Made by a program: the position numbers and the translations under genes
The notes under the pieces: model-generated
What the model saw: the letters and a program-made list of their open reading frames with translations, nothing else
Told to the model about the DNA's origin: nothing
Databases searched by the model: none
Shown: piece after piece, positions 18,825 through 28,267 of the stretch
Position numbering within the stretch: the stretch's first letter is position 1
Layout: the number at the start of each line of letters is the position of its first letter
Source of the DNA: Rosettibacter primus
Lineage (GTDB): Bacteria; Bacteroidota; Ignavibacteria; Ignavibacteriales; Melioribacteraceae
Direction of reading: 5' to 3'
NCBI RefSeq assembly: GCF_036860675.1
Contig: NZ_JAYKGK010000005.1
Span: forward strand, 124,001-188,000
DNA length: 64,000 nucleotides

Positions 18825-21707
18825 TTATTTAATTTCTACTGCTAAACCAAGTACTATTGAGCGTGGTAAGTTCAAATACTTTATAGGTTCCGGAAATGGA
18901 CTACCATCAGGAGTATATTCTGGAAAAACTGTAAATCTTGAATTAATAAACTTTACTCTATCTTCTAATGTTGCAGTTGAAGAATTAATAACCTGTAAGT
19001 TAGTATGTGTATCATTAAATAAATTAGAAATCTCTAAAAACGCAGCAAGTGAAAATCCAGGCCTAATAGGAAATTCTTTTCTAACTCTAAATAGAGCATT
19101 TTTATATGGCATACGTGTATAAGTTTTCCCACCTTCACTTATATTATCCGATGCAATTTGTTTATGTGGATAATAAATCTGATAGTCTAATGAAATCTGC
19201 ATATTTGAAAAAGCATTAAACATGAACGAAAAGTCTTTTGGTACGGCAAATATCACCCCAAATTTTAATCTTGGTGGTTCATAATTAATATAATCACCTG
19301 TAAATTGTGTAATTCTGCTTTGAATACCAGATTTTGGTGAAGCAACAATATCAGGATCGCCTGAACGTCCTGTAATTCCAGTACTCCATGAAAAGTTAAG
19401 ATATCCACCCCATAATTCTGTTAAAGGTTTTCTCAAAGAAATTTCTATTCCTTTTTCATCAGCATAATTTGAATTACCAGTTGTCAGGTATGAAGTCCCA
19501 TCATCCATAAATACGGTAACAGTTCTAATTGTATTTGTAATATCTTTATAGTATGCAGTAATCATACTTACAATTCCACCAAAATTATGTTCTATCCCTA
19601 ATTCATATGCTACTGTTTTTCTTGGTTTTAATAATCTATTACCTAAATTATATGGCGTAAGTGTGCCATCAGCATTTTTGATAAAATAAGAATTTAATAT
19701 TCCTGAAACAGTTTGACCTTCTACATTACTACCAGAACCTTCCCCATAATCTCCGAAATTTGCACGTTGAAAAAAATGTCCATACGAGAAATGTAACACA
19801 GTATTTTCTGAGATTGGATGAGAAATACCAATTCTCGGGGACAACTGACCAAATATTTTTGTTGGTTCTTTTAAAGGATTAGGTGTTCTTCCATCTTTTG
19901 TTGCGTTTATTATATCTAATGGGTCAAAAATATTTTTATAGACATAATCATTTGGATTATAAAAATCATACCTTAAACCCACATTCATTATTAAGCCTTC
20001 AAATTCAAGAGTGCTTTGAGCATAGATATTGCCTTCGTATGGTTTGTATACTGCCTTTTCTACAATATTATATGCTTTACCTTCTTGGTAACGGTCTATA
20101 TGGTAATACGTAAAATCAAAACCTGTTTTAATTTGAACTTGTTTTTCCAATTGACTAACAAAGTCGAATGAGAGAGTATAATCTGTATTTTTATCAATCC
20201 CTCTGTAATAATAGCCAGTTGTATGCAATCCAATAATATTATTATAACCACCGGGGATAGGCAATCCATACTCATTTAACGCCCTTAAACGGTCATAAGT
20301 CGGTGTACCAGTTTCCCAACCACTATCATCACCTGGAAAAGTCCACTGACTACGATATCTATATATTCTGCTTAGCTGTAATTCATAAAATGTATATTCA
20401 CCTAAAATATGTGTAAGTTTTAAGGTTTGTCCATCAACTCTATTTTTTGGATAACCAGCAAAATCATACAATGCATATTTATTATTGTAGCCATTTTCAA
20501 AAGCTAAATATTCCATACCATGACTTGTCTTTGAATCACTATAAAAACCCGAGAATAATAATTTAATATTTTTAGATAATTTGTAATTTATTTTCAATGT
20601 ACCATCAAACCATCTTCCCCTTCTTTCATATGTATTACCGGAAATTGGCGGAGAAGTTCTATATTTACCAGAAAAGAAATAATACATATTATCAATTGGT
20701 AAAGGTCCACCCAAAGAAAATTCAGTTTGATATGTAGCTAACTTTGTATAATCTGTTAGCGGCTGATGAGTTTTAATATAATCTTCGTATGCTTGTTCTG
20801 GCTTCCAAATACAATTTGGGTCATTACCTGGGATACCGTTGGGATCGACCCATTGATTTGGGTTATCTATCCACCATTGTAAATGTCTTGCATGAGTATT
20901 TTCCCAGAATTTTGAAGTTGAATAATCATATAATGAAGTGCCCCAATGTTTAAGGCCGGGTGGTGTATATCTTATTTCTGCATATGCCTGAAATTTTTCT
21001 GAACCCTCTTTCGTAATAATATTAAAAACTCCAGATTGAGCTTCACCATACTCAGCATTAAATCCACCAGTTATTATTTCAAGTTCTTGAATAGCAGATA
21101 GATTTATATTTGTATAAGGTTGAAAATCAAGAGGGTTGCGCGCTCTTATACCATCAATTACAAAAGCCACTTGATCAAGTGTTCCCCCTCTTACTAATAT
21201 TTCTCCTGAAGAACTAACATCGATGCCTGGTAAAGTTGAAAGCAAAGTGGTTAATTGATTTGTTGGCCTTGAAAAAATCTCTTTTGATGAGACAAAATGT
21301 CGCGTAGAAGTTAAATCTTTTTGTATTAATGGTTTATCTGCAACAACCACAATTCCTTCGCTTAACTGAATAACAGCTTCCTCTAATTCAAAATCCAAAT
21401 AAGTTGTATGATTTACACTAATTTCAACATTTGTTTTAGTTATTGTTTGATAACCTACCATTGATGCTCGCACATTATATACTCCTGGAGGAATGTTTAT
21501 CACCAAATATTCTCCTTCGACATCTGTAGCAGCTCCCATATTAATTCCTTCTATAACAATACTTACTCCAATTAGTGGTTCCTTAGTATTTTTATCAATA
21601 ACCTTTCCTATTAATTTACCTCCAGCGGATAATACTATAGAATTATTAAATAATAATATGAAGTAGAAAAAAACAAGATAAATCCAACTTACTTTTATTG
21701 TTTTCAT
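18825..21707 (-). CDS. TonB-dependent receptor with carboxypeptidase-regulatory-like N-terminal domain
   Basis: A 960-residue outer membrane receptor. After a signal peptide comes a CarboxypepD_reg-like domain (GKVIDKNTKEPLIGVSIVI ... AATDVEGEYLVINIPPGVY, residues 30-115), a plug domain (ISAIQELEIITGGFNAEYGE near residue 220) and a long 22-strand-type barrel. It imports bulky nutrients, presumably glycans, with TonB energy. Unlike SusC systems no SusD lipoprotein gene follows. Instead a T9SS-like surface protein and a PorV-like barrel follow in close succession. The barrel ends in LNLPRSIVLGLAVEIK. Confidence 0.85.
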   Translation of the reverse strand: MKTIKVSWIYLVFFYFILLFNNSIVLSAGGKLIGKVIDKNTKEPLIGVSIVIEGINMGAATDVEGEYLVINIPPGVYNVRASMVGYQTITKTNVEISVNHTTYLDFELEEAVIQLSEGIVVVADKPLIQKDLTSTRHFVSSKEIFSRPTNQLTTLLSTLPGIDVSSSGEILVRGGTLDQVAFVIDGIRARNPLDFQPYTNINLSAIQELEIITGGFNAEYGEAQSGVFNIITKEGSEKFQAYAEIRYTPPGLKHWGTSLYDYSTSKFWENTHARHLQWWIDNPNQWVDPNGIPGNDPNCIWKPEQAYEDYIKTHQPLTDYTKLATYQTEFSLGGPLPIDNMYYFFSGKYRTSPPISGNTYERRGRWFDGTLKINYKLSKNIKLLFSGFYSDSKTSHGMEYLAFENGYNNKYALYDFAGYPKNRVDGQTLKLTHILGEYTFYELQLSRIYRYRSQWTFPGDDSGWETGTPTYDRLRALNEYGLPIPGGYNNIIGLHTTGYYYRGIDKNTDYTLSFDFVSQLEKQVQIKTGFDFTYYHIDRYQEGKAYNIVEKAVYKPYEGNIYAQSTLEFEGLIMNVGLRYDFYNPNDYVYKNIFDPLDIINATKDGRTPNPLKEPTKIFGQLSPRIGISHPISENTVLHFSYGHFFQRANFGDYGEGSGSNVEGQTVSGILNSYFIKNADGTLTPYNLGNRLLKPRKTVAYELGIEHNFGGIVSMITAYYKDITNTIRTVTVFMDDGTSYLTTGNSNYADEKGIEISLRKPLTELWGGYLNFSWSTGITGRSGDPDIVASPKSGIQSRITQFTGDYINYEPPRLKFGVIFAVPKDFSFMFNAFSNMQISLDYQIYYPHKQIASDNISEGGKTYTRMPYKNALFRVRKEFPIRPGFSLAAFLEISNLFNDTHTNLQVINSSTATLEDRVKFINSRFTVFPEYTPDGSPFPEPIKYLNLPRSIVLGLAVEIK

Positions 21708-21733
21708 TTCTATTCTTTGTTTATTAATAAATA

Positions 21734-22690
21734 TTAATCCATAATTATAACTGATTTTACAAATCCTGCAGGTTTATTTTTAGCAACAGTAAATGCCTGT
21801 TCTATCTCAGATAAGTTATATTTATGTGTAATTAATTGTTTAACATTAATTCTTCTTTCATTTAATAACTGTATACCTATTCTTGAACCTCTTAGAATAG
21901 TGTTAATATTACGGAAATGTGCATTTATAATTTCAAATGCCATCCAATTCCAATATCCTAAATCTTGAATAATTCTTTGACCAGGGTGATAACCGAAGAT
22001 TACTAATTTACCTTCCATTCTACAAATACTTGCAGCTAAATCAATTGTATTTTGAATTCCTCCTGATTCAAAGCTAATATCTACTCCTTTGCCATTTGTA
22101 ATATCGTTTATAATTTGTTTTACATTATCATTTTGAGGATTAATAATTATATCTGCACCCATATCTTTTGATAGTCTTAAAATTTCATCTCTTATATCAA
22201 TAGCTATAATCTTGCTCGCTCCAGTTAAACGAATTAGTTGTAAAAGAATTAAACCCATAAATCCTGTACCTATAATAGCTACCGTATCACCAAGTTGTAT
22301 ATTAGTTTTCAATATCGCATTTATTGAGCACGAGACAGGTTCTAACAGTGCTGCTTCTTCGAAACTAAGTTCCTCATTCATTAAATATAATCTATCTTGC
22401 TTTATTGAGATTTTGTCTGCATAACCTTTGCCGTCTACCCAAGCTGCAACTTTATCCCCGATTTTAAAATTTGAAACATTTTGTCCCACGTCTATAATCT
22501 CACCACTAATTTCATGTCCAATATGTCTTGGATAATTTAATTCGAATATTTTTTTATCCCACTGATGAATTTCAGAATGACAGACACCACATGCTTTTAT
22601 TTTAATTAAACATTCATCTTTCTCTATAACTGGATCTGGTAAATTTTCAATTCTAAAATCATGTGCATCATAAAGTATTGCTGCTTTCAT
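21734..22690 (-). CDS. Zinc-binding alcohol dehydrogenase-family oxidoreductase (MDR)
   Basis: A 318-residue medium-chain dehydrogenase/reductase. It has the catalytic zinc ligand motif KACGVCHSEIHQW, the GHEISGEIIDVG signature near residue 58, and a Rossmann NAD site (VAIIGTGFMGLILLQLIRLTGAS). The four-cysteine structural-zinc loop is missing or reduced, which fits the rather short length. It probably oxidises a sugar or polyol derived from the imported glycan, but the substrate is not readable. It sits between a CBM9-like protein gene and the TonB receptor gene. A 13-bp hairpin separates it from the upstream gene and may reduce read-through or stabilise transcript ends. Confidence 0.8.
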   Translation of the reverse strand: MKAAILYDAHDFRIENLPDPVIEKDECLIKIKACGVCHSEIHQWDKKIFELNYPRHIGHEISGEIIDVGQNVSNFKIGDKVAAWVDGKGYADKISIKQDRLYLMNEELSFEEAALLEPVSCSINAILKTNIQLGDTVAIIGTGFMGLILLQLIRLTGASKIIAIDIRDEILRLSKDMGADIIINPQNDNVKQIINDITNGKGVDISFESGGIQNTIDLAASICRMEGKLVIFGYHPGQRIIQDLGYWNWMAFEIINAHFRNINTILRGSRIGIQLLNERRINVKQLITHKYNLSEIEQAFTVAKNKPAGFVKSVIIMD

Positions 22691-22714
22691 TACTTCTCCG
22701 AATTTTATTTTATA

Positions 22715-22746
22715 TGTGTGACAGATTTATTTCAATCTGCCACACA
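22715..22746 (-). other. Strong intercistronic RNA hairpin
   Basis: On the minus-strand transcript a 13-bp stem forms (TGTGTGGCAGATT pairing with AATCTGTCACACA through one G-U pair) around a 6-nt loop, 15 nt after the CBM9-like gene. The bases that follow are A-rich, not a U-run, so this is not a canonical intrinsic terminator. It is more likely a 3'-end stabiliser or processing site. Confidence 0.6.
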
Positions 22747-22760
22747 TACTTGTTAATTAA

Positions 22761-24797
22761 TTACTTTAAATACATCATTTTTTTAGTAATGACTTTACCA
22801 TCAGCTTCTAAACTATAAAAATAAACACCGCTTGCTAACTTATAAGGATTCCATGTAACTAAATAAGTTCCACTACCTAAAATTTGATTATCAACCAATG
22901 TAGTAATTAGTTGACCAAGTGTGTTGTATATTTTTAATGACACTTTTGTTTTATTACTTACATGAAATCTTATAGTTGTTGATGGGTTGAATGGGTTAGG
23001 ATAATTTTGGTCTAAAGCAAAACTAATCGGTAAATTATTTGCAAATTCATTCTTTATACTTGTACTAATTTCTTTAACAAAATTGAGAACAGCATGAGCT
23101 TGAGAAGTTGCTAAATTACTTGTCCCAGGATCACCCCATAAACCTTGGTCTCTCCATTTCTGTATTATTGGGGGTTCTGTATAGGGTTGGTCAGGCACAT
23201 TCGGCTGCCAGCAATAATATGCATATGCATCCCCATTCTTTTCATGAAAATATCTTGAACCCGTACTTCCTCCTATGTTAAATCCCAAAGCTGATTGATA
23301 GGCTATAGAAGGATTATAAATAGCTAATTCAACATCCCAAACCCCATTTACCGTATCTATAATAGCTGCCATTCGTGCGTATTTTTTTGCATCAAAAGCA
23401 TCTCTTGTCCATACTGTATCACCTAAAAATCTTCTATACCCTTTAGGAATAAATACAGAATCACCACCATTAAGTGTTATTTGATCTCCTAATATTAAGA
23501 AATGGTATGGCCCATCTGGAACTGTAAATACATTCCCATTATATCTCCCTTCCGGTGCAAAATCTATCCCTAACCTGTTCGATATACTTACAAACAATTG
23601 ATCCCCTGTCCATTTACCTGCCCAGAATAAATTCGTTGAATCATTTACTATTTCATCTATATGGATAAATACATATAGCGTATCTTGTGTCCATAGCATC
23701 CTTGCATAGTACTCATCATAATCTGGTTCAGTTAAATCATCCCTGTAATATTGATTTGTATATATCTCATATCCTGATGATGTTATTAAATTAGCTTGGG
23801 CTGCTCTCTGCCATGCTGCTTCGTCCATCTTTCCATCAATCTTGATTGTATTAGGTTCAACTAATGGGACTTCTACTTCTTTACGGACATAAACCTCATT
23901 ATCTCCCTCAAATACTAAAACAGCATGAGCTTGAGAAGTTGCTAAATTACTTGTCCCAGGATCACCCCATAAACCTTGGTCTCTCCATCTCTGTATTATT
24001 GGGGGTTCTGTATAGGGTTGGTCAGGCACATTCGGCTGCCAGCAATAATATGCATATGCATCCCCATTCTTTTCATGAAAATATCTTGAACCCGTACTTC
24101 CTCCTATGTTAAATCCTAGTTTTGATTGAGCTGTAACTGAAGGATTATAAATTGCTAGTTCAACATCCCATATTCCATTTACCGTATCTATAACAGCTGC
24201 CATTCGTGCGTATTTTTTTGCATCAAAAGCATCTCTTGTATAGGTAGTATCACCAGCTTTTCTTCTATACCCTTCAGGAATAAATACAGAATCACCACCA
24301 TTAAGTGTTATTTGATCTCCTAATATTAAGAAATGGTATGGCCCATCTGGAACTGTAAATACATTCCCATTATATCTCCCTTCCGGTGCAAAATCTATCC
24401 CTAACCTGTTCGATATACTTACAAACAATTGATCCCCTGTCCATTTACCTGCCCAGAATAAATTCGTTGAATCATTTACTATTTCATCTATATGGATAAA
24501 TACATATAGCGTATCTTGTGTCCATAGCATCCTTGCATAGTACTCATCATAATCTGGTTCAGTTAAATCATCCCTGTAATATTGATTTGTATATATCTCA
24601 TATCCTGATGATGTTATTAAATTAGCTTGGGCTGCTCTCTGCCATGCTGCTTCGTCCATCTTTCCATCAATCTTGATTGTACCTGGTGCTACCTTAGGTA
24701 CTTTTACAACCTTTCGCTCATATAATTGTTGAGCAAAGATTACATTAAAGATGGAGATAGTAAGTAAACTAAAAAATATAAAATATAATTTTTTCAT
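22761..24797 (-). CDS. Secreted tandem CBM9-like protein with T9SS type A sorting domain
   Basis: A 678-residue protein: signal peptide (residues 1-22), two nearly identical CBM9/DOMON-like sugar-binding modules (about residues 35-305 and 312-582), and a C-terminal type A sorting domain (LDQNYPNPFNPSTTIRFHV ... ASGVYFYSLEADGKVITKKM). Each module contains KIDGKMDEAAWQRAAQAN and LFVSISNRLGIDFAPEGRY, the typical CBM9-like start and strand pattern. It is probably anchored or released at the surface to bind the glycan. The two modules come from an 831-bp tandem duplication. Outside a divergent central patch (residues about 165-215 in module one) they are almost identical. It lies between a barrel protein gene and the dehydrogenase gene. 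Confidence 0.75.
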   Translation of the reverse strand: MKKLYFIFFSLLTISIFNVIFAQQLYERKVVKVPKVAPGTIKIDGKMDEAAWQRAAQANLITSSGYEIYTNQYYRDDLTEPDYDEYYARMLWTQDTLYVFIHIDEIVNDSTNLFWAGKWTGDQLFVSISNRLGIDFAPEGRYNGNVFTVPDGPYHFLILGDQITLNGGDSVFIPEGYRRKAGDTTYTRDAFDAKKYARMAAVIDTVNGIWDVELAIYNPSVTAQSKLGFNIGGSTGSRYFHEKNGDAYAYYCWQPNVPDQPYTEPPIIQRWRDQGLWGDPGTSNLATSQAHAVLVFEGDNEVYVRKEVEVPLVEPNTIKIDGKMDEAAWQRAAQANLITSSGYEIYTNQYYRDDLTEPDYDEYYARMLWTQDTLYVFIHIDEIVNDSTNLFWAGKWTGDQLFVSISNRLGIDFAPEGRYNGNVFTVPDGPYHFLILGDQITLNGGDSVFIPKGYRRFLGDTVWTRDAFDAKKYARMAAIIDTVNGVWDVELAIYNPSIAYQSALGFNIGGSTGSRYFHEKNGDAYAYYCWQPNVPDQPYTEPPIIQKWRDQGLWGDPGTSNLATSQAHAVLNFVKEISTSIKNEFANNLPISFALDQNYPNPFNPSTTIRFHVSNKTKVSLKIYNTLGQLITTLVDNQILGSGTYLVTWNPYKLASGVYFYSLEADGKVITKKMMYLK
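23088..24681 (-). repeat. Tandem intragenic duplication, 831-bp period
   Basis: Unit 1 spans 23919-24681 and unit 2 spans 23088-23850. They match at a constant offset of 831 bp, or 277 codons. Long flanks read identically, while differences cluster at about 23270-23440 versus 24101-24271. There the proteins read FIPEGYRRKAGDTTY versus FIPKGYRRFLGDTVW, and PSVTAQSKLG versus PSIAYQSALG. This pattern suggests duplication followed by gene conversion. Confidence 0.9.
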
Positions 24798-24856
24798 TGA
24801 GCCTCCGATTTTTATTTATTATTTATTTATTAGGTGCATCTAACACCTATAAAACT

Positions 24857-26149
24857 TTATAAAATGTATTTTATTGTTAACATAGGTATAACTCCTTTTA
24901 TATCATATAAGCCATTAAATAGTTTGTTAGTTTTATTTAAAACCTTTTTACTATCTCCCATATTATATATAATACTGCCAGAGATGGTCATTTCACTATC
25001 ATGATAACTTAAACCACAAGAAATTGAATGTTGATTTACAGTAGGCATTAATAGATTATATGTTTCCTCTTTATTAGGAGTAGATGAATATCTGTACCCT
25101 AAATAAATTTCTAAATTGTGCGACGCTTTATATTCTATACCAGCTCCTGCATCAAAAGAATCCTTAAATTTTTGTAATATATAACCTGCTGAAAAACCCG
25201 TGATAGTATCTAAATTGAACTTATTACTTTCCCACTTTTTATTATCATAAGTGAAAACAATTTTTTCATTTAATGAAGAATAAATATTATATCTAAAATC
25301 AAAATTTAGATTTATGTAATTATTAATTTTGTAAAGTATTCCAAAACCTATTCTCCATGGATTTTGAAATTCACTTTCTACACCTACTGAACTCTTTGTA
25401 GAATCTCTTATCTCATATAATTTGCTATTAGCAGTCCCTTTTAGTTTTATTGATGTTCCAGAATTTATCGATAAACCAATTCGTGTTTTATTTGATAGCT
25501 CATAAATAACACCAAAAATATATTCTAAACCCCAACCTTTATTAGACATATCAAGCTGATAAGTTGGTAAGCCAATATTTTTTAAGTATTTATCATTACC
25601 AATCGCATATGCAACATTGTGAACTACTTGGAATACATCTAATGATAATCCAAGCATAAATTTATTTGTCTTATAACTTATACTTGGTGATATTCTTTTC
25701 GTGGTAATTTCATTATACATATCACTTGCAGTTGTTACAGATGTTTTACCTATTTTGAATAGAAGTACATAAGGCCAGGATACTTTATAATCTACTACCG
25801 ATTCTATAGCTATAGCTGTTTTAATATTTTCTGATATAGAATAAAATAAACCTGCTCCAAAATTTATATCATCATCAAGTAGAGATTTAAATAAGCCTTG
25901 ATATTGACTATCAAAGATTTGTTCCTCGGTTTTTGTAAAAATTGAAAATTCTATAAAGCTCTTGCTAACATTTAGTCCTAATCCTGCTGGGTTTAAATAC
26001 ACATTTGATATTCCATCATTTCCCGCATAATAAAGAGAATTTAATGAAGTAGATTTTGTTCCGAACTGTATTAACCGATTTGTGCCACCAGCATGTATTA
26101 TATTTGATGATAAAAATAACAATAGAAAAATTCTAATATATGAATTCAT
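24857..26149 (-). CDS. FadL/PorV-like outer membrane barrel protein
   Basis: A 430-residue protein with a signal peptide (MNSYIRIFLLLFLSSNIIHA) and the sequence NSLYYAGNDGISNVYLNPAGLGLN, which matches the N-terminal pattern of FadL/PorV-like barrels. The rest is a series of amphipathic strands with aromatic girdles (GYILQKFKDSFDAGAGIEYK and similar), and it ends in an amphipathic strand (VIPMLTIKYIL). It is likely an outer membrane channel or T9SS-related barrel. It is 17 bp downstream of a lipoprotein gene and 59 bp upstream of the CBM9-like gene. Confidence 0.6.
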   Translation of the reverse strand: MNSYIRIFLLLFLSSNIIHAGGTNRLIQFGTKSTSLNSLYYAGNDGISNVYLNPAGLGLNVSKSFIEFSIFTKTEEQIFDSQYQGLFKSLLDDDINFGAGLFYSISENIKTAIAIESVVDYKVSWPYVLLFKIGKTSVTTASDMYNEITTKRISPSISYKTNKFMLGLSLDVFQVVHNVAYAIGNDKYLKNIGLPTYQLDMSNKGWGLEYIFGVIYELSNKTRIGLSINSGTSIKLKGTANSKLYEIRDSTKSSVGVESEFQNPWRIGFGILYKINNYINLNFDFRYNIYSSLNEKIVFTYDNKKWESNKFNLDTITGFSAGYILQKFKDSFDAGAGIEYKASHNLEIYLGYRYSSTPNKEETYNLLMPTVNQHSISCGLSYHDSEMTISGSIIYNMGDSKKVLNKTNKLFNGLYDIKGVIPMLTIKYIL

Positions 26150-26166
26150 AAAAACTCCAAATTATT

Positions 26167-27126
26167 TTACCAAGTTCTAAATGTTGCATATGCATAATAA
26201 TTAGTTACACGAGTGCGATTCTTTTGGTCCCATAAACTTGTAGCTATCCATAAATAGTAATTTTTATTCCTTTTAAGACCATCTTTGGGAAATTCAACAA
26301 ATGTTCTTGTACCTTCAATTTTTTCACCTAAGTATATATGGTTAGGAATCACGTCTTTTTTTCCATATATTTTTTCTCCACCCAATGTTACTTCTTCAGA
26401 CCACACTTCCCATATTATATTTAATGCACTATAAGTTTGAGCTTCAACTAATCCAATTGCTGCTATTTTATCCTCAGTAACCCCACTTTGAGTTATCTCC
26501 CAAGAAATTTTTATACCAGTGTCATCTTTAGGAGATGTTAGATTGATTTTACCTAATCGCCCAAAAGTTGTTAAATCTCCAATATTAACATATACATCAA
26601 TTCCTTGAGTAATAAAAGCAAATGAATAAGAAGAAATTTTGACTGTATCCTTTACAACATAAATTTCTCCTGCAGGTAGTTTAGAATCGGTAATCATAAT
26701 TTTATTTTTTAAATCTTTTACTTTATTCCATACATCAGCCTTCATTAACCAATATGTATATATATTATCTTCTTGTAGCTCTTTTAATTGTATTCCATTA
26801 TAATTATTGATTATATTTTGTGTACCTTCAATAATTGTCCCAAAAGTTACAGGATATAAAATTTTATCACCACTTTGATTATATATGAGCCATACCAAAG
26901 AAGAATCAAGGATTGCAAAGTTTCCTCTGTTAACTCCAATAACTGCAACATAACCACCTACCCAAGTAATCCTTGGAATAAATTTTCCTTGTTCAATTTT
27001 GATATTTGATAGCGGCGGACTTCCTGCATATGGTGCTAATACTGTATTTTCATTCTGACAACTTATCACTGACAATAAAATAATGATAGTGTAAAGTAAG
27101 TTTCTTTTAAGTTTACATAAAATCAT
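26167..27126 (-). CDS. Lipoprotein of unknown function
   Basis: The ATG at 27126 is preferred because AGGTG lies 6 nt upstream; a GTG three codons earlier is also open. The N-terminus has a signal peptidase II-type lipobox (LLSVISCQNE). The remainder, about 295 residues, has a beta-rich composition with two repeated Ig/FN3-like segments, one with ITWVGGYVAVIGVNRGNFAI and one with ISWEITQSGVTEDKIAAIG. No catalytic motif is recognised. It is the first gene of the second glycan locus and is preceded by an operator-like element, so it is probably a surface or periplasmic binding lipoprotein. Function is not assigned. Confidence 0.55.
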   Translation of the reverse strand: MILCKLKRNLLYTIIILLSVISCQNENTVLAPYAGSPPLSNIKIEQGKFIPRITWVGGYVAVIGVNRGNFAILDSSLVWLIYNQSGDKILYPVTFGTIIEGTQNIINNYNGIQLKELQEDNIYTYWLMKADVWNKVKDLKNKIMITDSKLPAGEIYVVKDTVKISSYSFAFITQGIDVYVNIGDLTTFGRLGKINLTSPKDDTGIKISWEITQSGVTEDKIAAIGLVEAQTYSALNIIWEVWSEEVTLGGEKIYGKKDVIPNHIYLGEKIEGTRTFVEFPKDGLKRNKNYYLWIATSLWDQKNRTRVTNYYAYATFRTW

Positions 27127-27355
27127 ACAAATCACCTTTTTTATTTTCGACCATTTAATTAAATGCCAACGGCCATTTTTTACATTCTACATTAGAATCA
27201 AAAAAGAACTAAAAATTTTAAATCTACACACAAATAGTGATGAGCAATTTTCAATATAAAATAACTTCAAAATCATGCCATTATTTTACTTTAACTTTCA
27301 ATATTTGAATAAAATTTTAAGTTAACGATGCTTATCGCAGTTATTTGCCAACATA

Positions 27356-27372
27356 GAACAAAGGTTTGTGCA
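27356..27372 (-). promoter_or_regulatory. LacI-family operator-like palindrome upstream of glycan locus 2
   Basis: GAACAAAGGTTTGTGCA differs from the element next to the lacI-type gene (30488-30504) at one position of 17. It lies 230 bp upstream of the lipoprotein gene and 41 bp beyond the permease stop codon, in a 277-bp non-coding gap. I infer binding by the LacI-type regulator encoded at 30519-31571. Confidence 0.5.
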
Positions 27373-27412
27373 AATTCAATAATCAATATATAGATCGTAA
27401 TAACTTTCATTA

Positions 27413-28267
27413 TTATTCTTTCAATCCACTTAAAGTAATTCCTTGAATAAAATATTTTTGAGCTATAAAGAAAACAATAAGGATTGGAACAACTGCAGTT
27501 ACAGAACCTGCCATTAATAAATCCCATTGAGTAAAATATTTATCACGGAACGTTGCTAATCCTAGCTGCACGGTTTTTAATTCTTCTGAATTAATACAAA
27601 TTAAAGCCCAAATAAAATCATTAAAAACACCCATAAAAGTAAATATTGATAAAGTAGCTAAAGCTGGTTTAGATAACGGTATAATTATTCTTAATAAAAT
27701 TTTTAATCTCGAAGCACCGTCAATATAAGCAGATTCTTCTAAGTCTTTGGGTATCGTCATAAAAAATTGACGCAATAAAAATGTGCCGAATGCTGATGCT
27801 AAACCGGGAACAATTAAAGCATTAAGCGTATCTATCCATCCCAACCAACTCAATATCATATAAGCTGGAATCATTGTTACATTCATTGGAATCATCATAG
27901 TTCCTAAAAACATATAGAATAATATATCACGACCAGGAAATTTTAATCTTGCAAAAGCATAAGCGGCCAAAGAACATGTTATTAATTGACCAAATGTTAC
28001 GGTTGTAGCAACTATTAAACTATTGAGATAATATCTACCAAAAGGAGCAGCATTAAAAGCGTCTATATAATTTGATAACTTTAATTTAGTAGGAAACCAT
28101 TTTGGAGGGTATATAAATATTTCACTTATATCTTTCACTGAAGTTAATACCATCCAGATAAAAGGTAAAATTGTAATAAATGCTAATGCATAAATTATTA
28201 GATGAATTATAATCGAATTAATCATTAACCTTATATTTTTAATTTTTCTTTTTCTCATATTATACAA
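27413..28267 (-). CDS. Carbohydrate ABC transporter permease (MalG-type)
   Basis: A 284-residue inner membrane protein with six hydrophobic segments and the binding-protein-dependent transport EAA loop, here EESAYIDGASRLKILLRIIIPLSKPALATL, near residue 185. The N-terminal ITILPFIWMVLTSVK and C-terminal FIAQKYFIQGITLSGLKE are typical of MalG-type sugar permeases. It pairs with the upstream permease, which it overlaps by 8 bp. It moves an oligosaccharide across the inner membrane. No ATPase gene is adjacent. Confidence 0.9.
   Translation of the reverse strand: MYNMRKRKIKNIRLMINSIIIHLIIYALAFITILPFIWMVLTSVKDISEIFIYPPKWFPTKLKLSNYIDAFNAAPFGRYYLNSLIVATTVTFGQLITCSLAAYAFARLKFPGRDILFYMFLGTMMIPMNVTMIPAYMILSWLGWIDTLNALIVPGLASAFGTFLLRQFFMTIPKDLEESAYIDGASRLKILLRIIIPLSKPALATLSIFTFMGVFNDFIWALICINSEELKTVQLGLATFRDKYFTQWDLLMAGSVTAVVPILIVFFIAQKYFIQGITLSGLKE

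Noticed and set aside
27291..27527. 78-codon frame on the minus strand
   Set aside because: It overlaps the end of the MalG-type permease in another frame, has cysteine-rich odd composition and no start signal.
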